Positions 7,420-15,726 of a stretch of DNA of 24,934 bases are shown here, piece after piece (position 1 is the first letter of the stretch; each line of letters starts with the position of its first letter). The notes below the pieces were generated by a model. The model ran no database searches and was not told the origin of the DNA. It saw nothing but the letters and a program-made list of their open reading frames with translations. Where the stretch lies: the NCBI GenBank assembly GCA_002427045.1, contig DIPO01000004.1:17799-42732 (forward strand), written 5' to 3'. The DNA comes from Firmicutes bacterium UBA5486. Lineage in GTDB: Bacteria > Bacillota > UBA4882 > UBA10575. The position numbers and the translations under genes are program-made.

Positions 7420-7992
7420 ATGTTGTCCATACCTGGTAGATACGAGATTAATAAGGAATTTTCAATCAAGACTTTTCTAACTTCCGATTTAAAATCTAGG
7501 GAGAAAAAGCGATTTAGAGAAAATGTTTTGGAAATAAAACTACTATATCAAATTGCTGGTGAGGATATTCCGTCTTTAATAAATGATGAATACGATTCTC
7601 AGGTGATATTATTTTTAAATGTTAGACTTAATGAGCTTAAGAATTCTAACTTTGTGGGGAATATCATGCAGGAGCTGATTAAGCCTTTGTGTGTAATCAG
7701 ATTCCATGACCATACTAACCAAGAGGTTTATTGCTTTTCTCAAAAGAGGCTGAATCTTCAGGATAGAACACAGATCATCGTAGAGAACATGGTTTACTCT
7801 TCTCCTATTTCCACGGAATTTAGGGATGAAAAAAATGTATTAATCGAGAAAAATGTTACTTTCGATAGAATCCAAAACAGGGGAAATAAGGGACTTCTAT
7901 TTAGAAATGATGATAAAAACCTATATCATATCCAACATTTCCTTATGGTCGGGGACAAAGACATTGCTTTCCTCAAGGGTATGGTACAATAG
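7420..7992 (+). CDS. DUF4391-family protein, probably C-terminally truncated by a frameshift
   Basis: A soluble 190-aa protein assigned to DUF4391 on recalled family features: a short protein between a helicase and a DNA methyltransferase gene in defence loci, with MLSIPGRYEINKEF at the N-terminus and a central VCFS-type beta region. Its biochemical role is unknown. The ATG at 7420 is preferred over the in-frame GTG at 7411, because GAGGTGA at 7408-7414 then serves as Shine-Dalgarno. Family members usually end in a charged helical tail. Here the frame stops at 7992, and such a tail is encoded in the +1 frame just after it. Removing one G of GGG at 7977-7979 would give a continuous 241-aa protein (FLKVWYNRNNMLEIY across the junction). 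The protein therefore looks damaged or mis-sequenced. Confidence 0.7.
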   Translation: MLSIPGRYEINKEFSIKTFLTSDLKSREKKRFRENVLEIKLLYQIAGEDIPSLINDEYDSQVILFLNVRLNELKNSNFVGNIMQELIKPLCVIRFHDHTNQEVYCFSQKRLNLQDRTQIIVENMVYSSPISTEFRDEKNVLIEKNVTFDRIQNRGNKGLLFRNDDKNLYHIQHFLMVGDKDIAFLKGMVQ

Positions 7993-7999
7993 GAATAAT

Positions 8000-8146
8000 A
8001 TGTTAGAAATCTATTCCCAGTTAAAACGAGTAGAGCAATTAAAAAAAGAGCAAAAATCTGCCCGGACAGTAGCGAAGAATGCAAAGATTAATGCTGAATT
8101 AAAGCGGCTTTATGGCGAATGTGCTAAATATATTGAGAATGTATAG
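8000..8146 (+). CDS. 48-aa charged helical ORF, likely displaced C-terminal tail of the DUF4391 protein
   Basis: The ATG at 8000 has a weak AGGA element at 7991-7994, so separate translation is possible, and the frame ends at a TAG 14 bp before the methyltransferase start. The product is almost entirely helical and basic (QLKRVEQLKKEQKSARTV, then NAKINAELKRLYGEC), with heptad-like leucines suggesting a short coiled coil. The same frame is open upstream, and joined to the DUF4391 ORF by a 1-nt correction it restores the family's usual tail. It could also be a genuine small protein made by translational coupling. The split-gene reading is preferred because of the length and composition of the tail. 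Confidence 0.5.
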   Translation: MLEIYSQLKRVEQLKKEQKSARTVAKNAKINAELKRLYGECAKYIENV

Positions 8147-8160
8147 GGGGTTTTAAGATC

Positions 8161-10086
8161 ATGGAGTTTCCAAAAATACAAAAGGGAATATATAATCCAA
8201 TTAGTGAAAACGTAAAAAAGCTGGCAGAACTATTTCCAGTGGCGGTAAAGGATGGACAAGTTGATTTTGAGGCTCTAAAAAGTGAACTGGGCGAATTTGA
8301 GACAGTAAGTGATAAGCTTCCCGAACGCTATGAGCTGGGTTGGGCAGGAAAAGAAAAAGCCAAGCAGTTGGCAAATACCGATATTGTAGGTAAAACGTTG
8401 AAATACATACCAGAGGATAGTAAAAACCCGGAAACTACTGAAAACTTATATATTGAGGGAGATAATTTAGAAGTTTTGAAGCTGCTCCGAAACAGTTACT
8501 ATAACAAAATAAAAATGATCTATATTGATCCGCCTTATAATACGGGAAATGACTTTATTTACAAGGATGATTTTGCTGTTAGCGAAAAAGAAAATGCTAT
8601 CTCAGAAGGAGAAATAGATGAGGCTGGCGAGCGGCTGATTGTTAACCAGAAAAGTAATGGAAAGTATCACTCCAATTGGCTGTCTATGATGTATCCTAGG
8701 TTAAAAATTGCAAAGGATTTGCTGAGAGAAGATGGAGTTATATTTATTAGTATTGATGATAATGAAGTGGATAATTTAAAGAAGATATGTAATGAGGTGT
8801 TTGGTGAAAATAATTTTTTAGCGTGTATTGTTTGGGAAAGAGCTTTTTCGCCTGTAAATTTGAAAAAACACTTTTCGGAAAATCATGATTTTATTTTATG
8901 CTATGCGAAGTTTTTAGAATTAGCTATTTGCAATGGATTAAGAAGATGTGAAAGTAATGATAATAGATATAAAAACCTTGATAATGATCCAAGAGGTGTA
9001 TGGACATCATCTGATATGACTGTTGGACCAGCAATTGAAGAAAAACTGTACGATATAATTACCCCAAGTGGTAAAGTAGTAAGACCTTCAAGTGGACGTT
9101 GTTGGTTGTTTACAAAAGATAGGTTTGAAGAAATGTTGAGAGATAATAGAGTTTGGTTTGGTGAAAATGGTGACAATATGCCGAGAGTAAAAAAATTTTT
9201 ATCAGAAGTAAAACAAGGAATTACGCCATTAACCATCTGGAAATATTCTGAAGTAGGACATTCGCAAGATGCTCAACAAAAACTAAAAAAACTTTTTGAT
9301 GGAAAAGCATATTTTGACTATCCAAAATCAGTTGATTTACTAAAAAGAATGGCGGAGTTATATACAGATAATGGAAGTTTAATCCTCGACTTTTTTTCTG
9401 GTTCTGCAACAACTGCCCATGCAGTGATGCAATTAAATGCTGAAGACGGTGGTAACCGTAAGTTTATAATGGTACAACTTCCCGAACCTTGCGATGAAAA
9501 AAGCGAAGCATTTAAAGCAGGTTTTAAAAATATCAGCGAAATAGGCAAAGAGCGAATTCGCAGAGCGGGAGAGAAGATAAAAGAAGAAAATAAAGATAAA
9601 GAAGGCCTTGAAAACCTTGACATAGGTTTTAAGGTCTTCAAGGTTGCCGATACTAATATCCGCTGGTTTAGTGAAGCTATAAAAGAAACTATAAAATCTG
9701 ATCAAATGACCTTAGATGAATCTATTATGACAGATAAGGATAAACTCGATTTTAACCCGGGATACAACGACATTGATGTGGTTTATGAAATACTGTTACG
9801 GCATAGGGATATTCCACTTTCCACTAATGTAGAAAAATTATCGTCTATCGGTGCGCGGACATATATTTTTGCAGATACGGTAGTTGTATGCCTTGAGGAA
9901 AATGTGACGGAAAGCATGATTGATAAAATAGCAGCTATAGAACCAATGCCTACAAAGGTAATATTCCGGGACAGTGCTTTTGGTGATGATATATCTCTTA
10001 AAACTAATACTATGTTACGGCTGGAAGCACAGATAAAAAAGAACAGCGGTATGGATAAAAAGGCCTACAGAGTGGAGTTTATTTAA
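8161..10086 (+). CDS. mod: Type III restriction-modification N6-adenine DNA methyltransferase (Mod)
   Basis: Mod transfers a methyl group from SAM to adenine N6 within its recognition site and gives the type III complex its sequence specificity. The 641-aa length is typical. The catalytic motif IV DPPYNTG (D123-Y126) comes before the SAM-binding motif FFSGSATTAHAV (F411 onward), the beta-class order of Mod proteins. The roughly 230 residues between these motifs (about 180-400) contain the target-recognition domain. The N-terminal 90 residues carry the usual Mod lead-in (YELGWAGKEKAKQLAN). The ATG at 8161 has a GGGGG-type site just upstream. It lies 14 bp after the preceding small ORF and 14 bp before Res, so all are probably one transcript. 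No frameshift, stop or missing motif is seen, so it should be active; the recognition sequence cannot be deduced. Confidence 0.95.
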   Translation: MEFPKIQKGIYNPISENVKKLAELFPVAVKDGQVDFEALKSELGEFETVSDKLPERYELGWAGKEKAKQLANTDIVGKTLKYIPEDSKNPETTENLYIEGDNLEVLKLLRNSYYNKIKMIYIDPPYNTGNDFIYKDDFAVSEKENAISEGEIDEAGERLIVNQKSNGKYHSNWLSMMYPRLKIAKDLLREDGVIFISIDDNEVDNLKKICNEVFGENNFLACIVWERAFSPVNLKKHFSENHDFILCYAKFLELAICNGLRRCESNDNRYKNLDNDPRGVWTSSDMTVGPAIEEKLYDIITPSGKVVRPSSGRCWLFTKDRFEEMLRDNRVWFGENGDNMPRVKKFLSEVKQGITPLTIWKYSEVGHSQDAQQKLKKLFDGKAYFDYPKSVDLLKRMAELYTDNGSLILDFFSGSATTAHAVMQLNAEDGGNRKFIMVQLPEPCDEKSEAFKAGFKNISEIGKERIRRAGEKIKEENKDKEGLENLDIGFKVFKVADTNIRWFSEAIKETIKSDQMTLDESIMTDKDKLDFNPGYNDIDVVYEILLRHRDIPLSTNVEKLSSIGARTYIFADTVVVCLEENVTESMIDKIAAIEPMPTKVIFRDSAFGDDISLKTNTMLRLEAQIKKNSGMDKKAYRVEFI

Positions 10087-10100
10087 GGAGTGGAAAAACT

Positions 10101-13100
10101 ATGTCAAACCGTATTACTTTTCAATTTGATGATAAATTACCCTTTCAAAGGGATGCTATCAATTCCGTTGTAAATCTGTTTAATGGTGTGAGCCGTCAGG
10201 ATGAAGGAACTATCTACCGTAATATAAGTCGTATTAGAAAAATTGGCGAAGGTGACCCTGTTCGCAACCCTCAAATAGTAAAGCCTACAAGACTCCTTTG
10301 GAATCTTCGTAAGGTACAACTAGATAATAAGCTTTTAATGGATAATGAATTAAAAGATAATAACTTTACTATTGAAATGGAAACAGGAACAGGTAAAACC
10401 TATGTATATCTGCGTACTATTTTAGAGCTTTATAAAATCTACGGATTTACTAAATTCATGATTGTGGTGCCCAGTATTGCTATTAGAAAAGGTGTAGAAA
10501 AGAATATAGAGATGTTGAGAGAACATTTCAAGACTCTTTATGATGGACTTGATCTAAAAAATCATGCCTTTGTTTACGATTCTGGTAATCTCAATAAGGT
10601 TAGCACCAGTTTTGTTGAAACCAGGGACTTGAGCATTATGATCACAAATATCCAGGCTTTTAATAAAGATACTAATAAAATCCGTCAATCTGATGAATAT
10701 GGTCAGATTCTCTGGGAGGATATAAAATACGTAAGCCCGATTATCATCATTGATGAACCTCAAAAAATAGAGGGGAGTACAAGGAGAAAAAGTGCTTCTC
10801 TTAAAGCTATAGAAATGCTTAATCCGCTTTTTATTTTACGATACTCGGCAACTCATAAAAAGCGTTTTAATCAGGTATATAAGCTGGATTCTTTTGATGC
10901 TTACCAAAATGATTTGGTTAAAAAGATAGAAGTAAAAACAGTATATGGAACTATACCTAAAGACTTCCCTTATGTTCGTTATATCGAATTTACGAAAGAC
11001 TTATATGCCAGGATAGAGATTTATTATGTAGAGCAAGGGAGTATTATCAGCAAAGGACGGTTTAAAGTTCGGGGCGGAGATTCTTTATATGAATGTTCTG
11101 GAGGTCTTGATCAGTATAAAAATATGATTGTACAAGAAGATCCCCATAAGCAAAAGAAACTAAAAATCGGTAAATGGGATGAAATCTTAGAACTGGCTGT
11201 TGGAGAAAGCAATGTTGATGTTGGTGAAGAAGAAACAATTAGGCTCCAAATTCGGCTGGCGATAAAAAGCCATTTAGAGAAGCAATATAACATTCTAAAA
11301 AAAGGTTACAAAATAAAGGTAATCTCTCTTTTCTTTATTGATGCGGTAAAAAAATTCAGAGATAATAGTGCTACCGATGGCCGTGGGGAATATTTAAGGA
11401 TTTTTGATGAAGAGTATACCAATATTATTAAAAACGAACAATGGAACAGGGTGTTTAAAGAATATCCAGGGCTTTTTAAAGAGTATAAAGATGTACAAAA
11501 GGTTCGGGAAGGCTATTTTGCAGTAGATAAAAATAAAAATGCTGTAGAAATTGAAAATTGGGAAAGCATTATGGATGAAGAAAAATTGAAGATAAAATCA
11601 CAGGAAGATGTTGATAGAGGTATTGAGTTAATACTGGAGAAAAAGGACGAGCTGATTTCATTCGAAGAGCCGTTAACTTTTATCTTTTCTCACTCTGCCC
11701 TTCGAGAAGGATGGGATAACCCTAATGTCTTTACTCTCTGTACTTTAAAAAAAAGTGGTTCAGATATTGCCAAAAAGCAGGAAATAGGCAGGGGTTTGCG
11801 GCTACCTGTAGATATTAACGGGAATCGTTGTACGGATAATGAAGTAAACGAACTTACAGTTATTGCCAATGATTCTTACGATAATTTTGCTGCAGCTCTG
11901 CAGAAAGATTTTAATGAAAGTGCTGGATTTAATAAGGATGAAGTTACATTTGATGTGATTTATGACACTCTTGTAGAAGCAGGAGTTCCAGATGCTAAAA
12001 TAATGGAAGTTGCAGAAACCTTTAAGCTTGAGTTGATGCAAAACGGGATTATTAATAAAGACGGTATGCTTACAAGAGATGCCAAACAAATACAAAATAT
12101 CAGCTTCATCAACAAGACCCTTCTGGAGCATAGTACCAAGATTAAGGAGAAATTTGTTGAATTAATGCTTAAGAAGGGAACCAAGAAGATTCCTATTAAA
12201 AATGGCGATGAAGATCCTGTTGAAAATGGGAAACACAGCTATATTTCTGAAAACTATTTTAATAAACTTTTGCAAGAGTTGAGCAAGCGAATGACCAAGC
12301 GTACTATGTACCAGGTAAATATTGATAGTAATGAATTTATAGAGGTTTGTATCTCTGAATTGAATGAAAAACTTCGCTATAAACAGGTAAGGTATGAATT
12401 TGAAATAGGAACAGGCAAGGCAGATTTTGATGAACTTAAAAAATTTATAATGCATGACCCTTCAGCACAAAAAGTTTTCATTGAACTAGAGGGAGTGGAA
12501 ACGAAAAAAAGTGAATTTGAGATCATTAATTATATTATGTATCATACGATGCTTCCCCGTCTAGCTATCTACAAGATTATATTGGGGCTGGAGAAGAAGA
12601 CCTTATTAAAAAATCAAGATATTCTTGATCAAGTAACCCAAGATATAAAAAGTAAGCTGACAGATTTTATGGCTAAAGGGGATATAAGGTATGATGTAAT
12701 TGATGGATATGTATTTGAAGAATCTACTATTTTTGAGATAGAGCAAATTGACAGGAGTATGTTGGATGATGCAACTAATCTTATTTTAAAGACCAATGCT
12801 AAAAACCGCAAAGCAGTTCATAAGTATTATAAATTTGATAGTAAAGGTGAGCTAGAGTTTGCAAAAAGACTTGAGGAAGATCGTGATGTTATTTTATATA
12901 CCAAGCTAAAAAAGGGTGGTTTTGTTATTGATACTCCTTATGGAGAATATTCTCCCGATTGGGCAGTAATACGTAAAGGAAATGAAGATAACGTAAGACT
13001 TTTCTTCATTGTCGAGACAAAGATAGACAAGGAAGAAAGGGATTTAAGTAATATAGAAAAAACAAAGATTAAATGCGGGAAACTCCATTTTAAAGCTGTT

Positions 13101-13169
13101 GCTGATGATGTCGAATTCAAATGGGCAAAAAACTACGATCATTTTTTAGAGAAAATAGGTGTCAAATAG
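10101..13169 (+). CDS. res: Type III restriction endonuclease subunit (Res), helicase-nuclease
   Basis: Res forms a complex with Mod, uses ATP to switch or translocate on DNA after site recognition, and cleaves unmethylated foreign DNA near paired sites. The 1022-aa chain holds the superfamily 2 motor: Walker A ETGTGKT (E94-T100), Walker B variant DEPQ (218-221), the SATHKK motif III equivalent, and motif VI QEIGRGLRLP. The C-terminal nuclease domain has the PD-(D/E)XK pattern: P952-D953 in YSPDWAVIR, then E972-T-K974 in FIVETKID. The start at 10101 has AAGGAG at good spacing. It is the last gene of the operon; a hairpin terminator lies about 210 bp downstream. All catalytic residues are present, so the Mod-Res pair appears functional even though the upstream accessory genes are split. 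Confidence 0.95.
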   Translation: MSNRITFQFDDKLPFQRDAINSVVNLFNGVSRQDEGTIYRNISRIRKIGEGDPVRNPQIVKPTRLLWNLRKVQLDNKLLMDNELKDNNFTIEMETGTGKTYVYLRTILELYKIYGFTKFMIVVPSIAIRKGVEKNIEMLREHFKTLYDGLDLKNHAFVYDSGNLNKVSTSFVETRDLSIMITNIQAFNKDTNKIRQSDEYGQILWEDIKYVSPIIIIDEPQKIEGSTRRKSASLKAIEMLNPLFILRYSATHKKRFNQVYKLDSFDAYQNDLVKKIEVKTVYGTIPKDFPYVRYIEFTKDLYARIEIYYVEQGSIISKGRFKVRGGDSLYECSGGLDQYKNMIVQEDPHKQKKLKIGKWDEILELAVGESNVDVGEEETIRLQIRLAIKSHLEKQYNILKKGYKIKVISLFFIDAVKKFRDNSATDGRGEYLRIFDEEYTNIIKNEQWNRVFKEYPGLFKEYKDVQKVREGYFAVDKNKNAVEIENWESIMDEEKLKIKSQEDVDRGIELILEKKDELISFEEPLTFIFSHSALREGWDNPNVFTLCTLKKSGSDIAKKQEIGRGLRLPVDINGNRCTDNEVNELTVIANDSYDNFAAALQKDFNESAGFNKDEVTFDVIYDTLVEAGVPDAKIMEVAETFKLELMQNGIINKDGMLTRDAKQIQNISFINKTLLEHSTKIKEKFVELMLKKGTKKIPIKNGDEDPVENGKHSYISENYFNKLLQELSKRMTKRTMYQVNIDSNEFIEVCISELNEKLRYKQVRYEFEIGTGKADFDELKKFIMHDPSAQKVFIELEGVETKKSEFEIINYIMYHTMLPRLAIYKIILGLEKKTLLKNQDILDQVTQDIKSKLTDFMAKGDIRYDVIDGYVFEESTIFEIEQIDRSMLDDATNLILKTNAKNRKAVHKYYKFDSKGELEFAKRLEEDRDVILYTKLKKGGFVIDTPYGEYSPDWAVIRKGNEDNVRLFFIVETKIDKEERDLSNIEKTKIKCGKLHFKAVADDVEFKWAKNYDHFLEKIGVK

Positions 13170-13200
13170 GGAAATGCTTTGTTTCAGAAGAATTGCATAA

Positions 13201-13380
13201 AATGATGTATTGGCGTGGCCTAACGATGATTGGCAAAATGATGATTATTATGATTTTTAGAGAAGAGAAGAAAGAAAATGGCAAGATATAAAAGAAGGTT
13301 TTTATTAATATATTGAATACAATGGTGAACTAAAGTTTCATACTAGATTAAAAATAGGAATCGATTTGAGTACTTATTAA
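13201..13380 (+). pseudogene. Degenerate coding remnant with two internal stops
   Basis: One frame from 13201 to the TAA at 13378-13380 reads like real protein (for example WPNDDWQNDDYYDF, RREERKWQDIKEGFY, YIEYNGELKFHTRLK) but is interrupted by TAG at 13258 and TAA at 13306. Composition is hydrophilic and protein-like between the stops. I do not recognise a family. It may be the residue of another gene of the defence cassette or of older sequence at its right edge. Confidence 0.3.
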
Positions 13381-13402
13381 GCAGGGTATTAATCCTGCTT
13401 TT
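13379..13402 (+). terminator. Putative rho-independent terminator after the defence operon
   Basis: AAGCAGG (13379-13385) pairs perfectly with CCTGCTT (13394-13400) around an 8-nt loop and is followed by TTATCT and a T7 run further on. The stem is short and the U-tract weak, so strength is uncertain. It is the only terminator-like structure between Res and the next gene. Confidence 0.5.
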
Positions 13403-13452
13403 ATCTATGTCATTTTTTTGGGGTGATGCTATATATGAGATAGTCGGTTTCT

Positions 13453-13490
13453 GGGCATTCTATAAAAAACATTTATAGAAGGTGATGCCC
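13453..13490 (+). promoter_or_regulatory. Hairpin embracing the ribosome binding site of the YyaL gene
   Basis: GGGCATTCTATAAA (13453-13466) pairs first with TTTATAGA (13472-13479) and then with ATGCCC (13485-13490), leaving the five bases AGGTG (13480-13484) as a bulge. That bulge is the Shine-Dalgarno core, and the start ATG at 13491 follows at once. All 14 left-arm bases are paired and the loop is 5 nt. This suggests translational control, for example by temperature or a ligand. The role is inferred; the complementarity is exact. Confidence 0.5.
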
Positions 13491-15599
13491 ATGAAACTCA
13501 CTAAGAGACCTAATAGGTTAATCAACGAGAAATCTCCCTATCTTCTGCAACATGCCTATAATCCAGTGGATTGGTACCCTTGGGGTGATGAAGCCTTTGA
13601 GAAGGCTAAAATAGAAGGTAAACCAATCTTTCTTAGTATTGGTTATTCCACTTGTCACTGGTGCCATGTGATGGAAAAAGAATCTTTTGTAGATCCGGAA
13701 GTAGCGGACTTGCTAAATGAGGTCTTTATTTCAATTAAGGTTGATCGGGAGGAAAGGCCGGATCTTGATCGTGTTTATATGGCTGTTTGTCAAAAGATGA
13801 CCGGAAGTGGCGGGTGGCCCCTGACTATTCTTATGACTCCGGATAAAAAGCCGTTTTTTGCGGAGACCTATTTACCCAAAAAAAGTAGCTTTGGGCGGAT
13901 TGGAATAATGGAATTGGCAAAAAAGGTTAAAGAGCTTTGGCAGAACCGCCGGGAAGAAGTTGAGCGCTCGGCCAGCGAAAACTTATCTTATTTGCAGGCA
14001 GAAACTCCGGCTAGATCTGGATTGGAAATTGGGATTGATACCTTAGAAAAGGCTTATCAACAGCTGTTGGAATTATATGATGATCGGTACGGAGGTTTTG
14101 GTTATGCTCCTAAATTTCCTACTTCCCATAATTTATGTTTTCTAATGCGCTACTGGAAACGGACGGGGAACCAACAAGCTCTGGATATGGTAGTTAAAAC
14201 GCTAAAAGCAATGCGCCAGGGGGGAATTTATGATCAGTTAGGTTATGGGTTTCATCGCTACTCTACAGATAACCGCTGGTTTGCTCCACATTTTGAAAAG
14301 ATGCTTTATGACCAGGCTTTATTAGCCATTGTTTATCTTGAAGCCTATCAGATTACAGGTATAGATCTTTTCCGCCGGACTGCTAGTGAGATCTTTGATT
14401 ACACACTGACAATAATGAGAGATGAAAAAGGCGGGTTTTATACAGCAGAAGATGCGGATAGTGAAGGCGTAGAGGGTAAGTTTTATCTCTGGACTTTCCA
14501 GGAGGTAAAAGAGTTACTTTCTCTTCAGGAAATGCCGCTGGTGGCAGCATACTTTAATCTGGAGGAGAAAGGTAATTATCAGTAAGGTTCTAGTAATCTA
14601 GGAAAAGGGGTAAATATCCTTTATATAAAAGAAGAAATATCTAGCATCGCTAGAAAATTAAACATCGATCCTAAAATGGCAGAAAACCTGCTACAGTCAG
14701 CCCGGGATAAACTCTATACTGCACGGGAAAAAAGAATACATCCTTATAAAGACGATAAAATTTTAATGGACTGGAATGGCTTGCTAATAGCGGCTTTAGC
14801 TAAAGGGGGGCGAATATTAAAGGAGAAGCGGTTTATCGAAGCTGCGGAGAAAGCAGTAGAATTTTTTCTAACAAATATGCGTTCTCCGCAAGGTTTCTTC
14901 TTCCACCGTTATCGGGCAGGAGAAGCAGCGGTTCCTACTTTTTTAGAAGATTATGCCTTCTTTATCTGGGGTTTAATTGAACTTTATGAGAGTACTTTTA
15001 TACCGGAGTACCTTACTACAGCTTTAGAACTTAATCAGCTTTTGCTTTTGCATTTTTTGGATAAGGAAAATGGGGGGTTCTTTCAGACCTCTGCTCAGAG
15101 TGAAGAAGTATTGGTTAGAAATAAGGAGGTTTTTGATGGAGCGATTCCATCCGGTAATTCTATAACCATGTTAAACCTGATTCGGTTAGCTAGGTTAACT
15201 GGTAATCCAAGTCTGGAACAGGAAGCACGGAGAATTGCCCAAGCTTTTGCCGGGACAGTTTTAGTCTCTCCTGCTTATTACACGCAGTTTCTTTCTGCTG
15301 TAGATTTTGGGTTTGGTCCTTCCTTTGAACTGGTTATTGTAGGCCGGAAGGGAAGAAAAGAGACGGAAAAAATGTTAGAGACTGTAGAGAACACTTTTCT
15401 CCCCAATAAAGTTGTCTTGTTCCGGCCGACGGATGAAGAAAATCCGGAGATTATTAGGAAAAATTCATTTCTCAAGGAATTGACGGAGATCGAGGGGAAG
15501 ACTACAGCCTATGTTTGTAGAAATTATCATTGCAATTTGCCAACAACTGATCCCGATAAAATGCTAGAGTTGTTACAAGGGGAAAGAAACGGCTTGTAG
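13491..15599 (+). pseudogene. yyaL: YyaL-like thioredoxin-domain protein (DUF255), interrupted by an in-frame TAA
   Basis: The full frame has 703 codons and would encode the typical YyaL/SPATA20-type protein: an N-terminal thioredoxin-like domain (residues 1 to about 160) with the CHWC pair C55/C58 in GYSTCHWCHVMEKESF and the signature KVDREERPDLDR, followed by a six-hairpin glycosidase-like helical barrel. The cellular role of the family is not established. Codon 365 (14583-14585) is TAA, in the same frame as the rest: ...EEKGNYQ, stop, GSSNLGKGVNILYI... The sequence after the stop continues in family-like fashion without shift, so this is a single nonsense change. The translated pieces would be 13491-14585 (364 aa) and, only if reinitiated, 14676-15599 (307 aa). 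ATG 13491 is preferred over GTG 13482 and ATG 13485, which overlap the AAGGTGA site. It may be a pseudogene or a sequence error. Confidence 0.82.
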
Positions 15600-15666
15600 C
15601 TGGTTAAACCAAAAAGTTTCTAGCTAAGCATAAAAATCCAGAAGCATACTATATATACAAGCATAC

Positions 15667-15694
15667 GAGAGATGAGCAAGGAGTAACGAGTAAC
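15667..15694 (+). repeat. Degenerate heptanucleotide tandem repeat (GAGTRAC-like), copy 1
   Basis: Four successive 7-nt units read GAGAGAT, GAGCAAG, GAGTAAC and GAGTAAC. The array runs into the left arm of the terminator at 15692. A second, related four-unit array lies at 19739-19766, also just before a terminator. Confidence 0.5.
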
Positions 15695-15726
15695 TAATGC
15701 CGTCCGATTTACGGACGGCATTAGTT
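15692..15726. terminator. Strong bidirectional terminator between convergent genes
   Basis: A perfect 15-bp inverted repeat (AACTAATGCCGTCCG, 15692-15706, against 15712-15726) surrounds the 5-nt loop ATTTA. It sits between the YyaL gene (+) and the TPR gene (-) and touches the TPR stop codon. T-rich sequence follows on the + side; the minus side has no clear U-tract. Confidence 0.75.

Noticed and set aside
8810..9400. Horizontally exchanged target-recognition domain in Mod, judged by base composition
   Set aside because: Hand counts gave about 33% GC, within the range of the flanking Mod sequence; no sharp boundary was visible.
9433..9705. Long antisense ORFs inside Mod and Res
   Set aside because: They mirror the codon pattern of the sense genes, have no ribosome sites, and encode low-complexity S/F/L-rich peptides.
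3843..13464. Near direct repeat GGCATTCYATA flanking the defence operon (3843-3853 and 13454-13464) as an insertion duplication
   Set aside because: Ten of eleven matches in two 300-bp AT-rich spacers is expected by chance, and the right copy is part of the YyaL hairpin.
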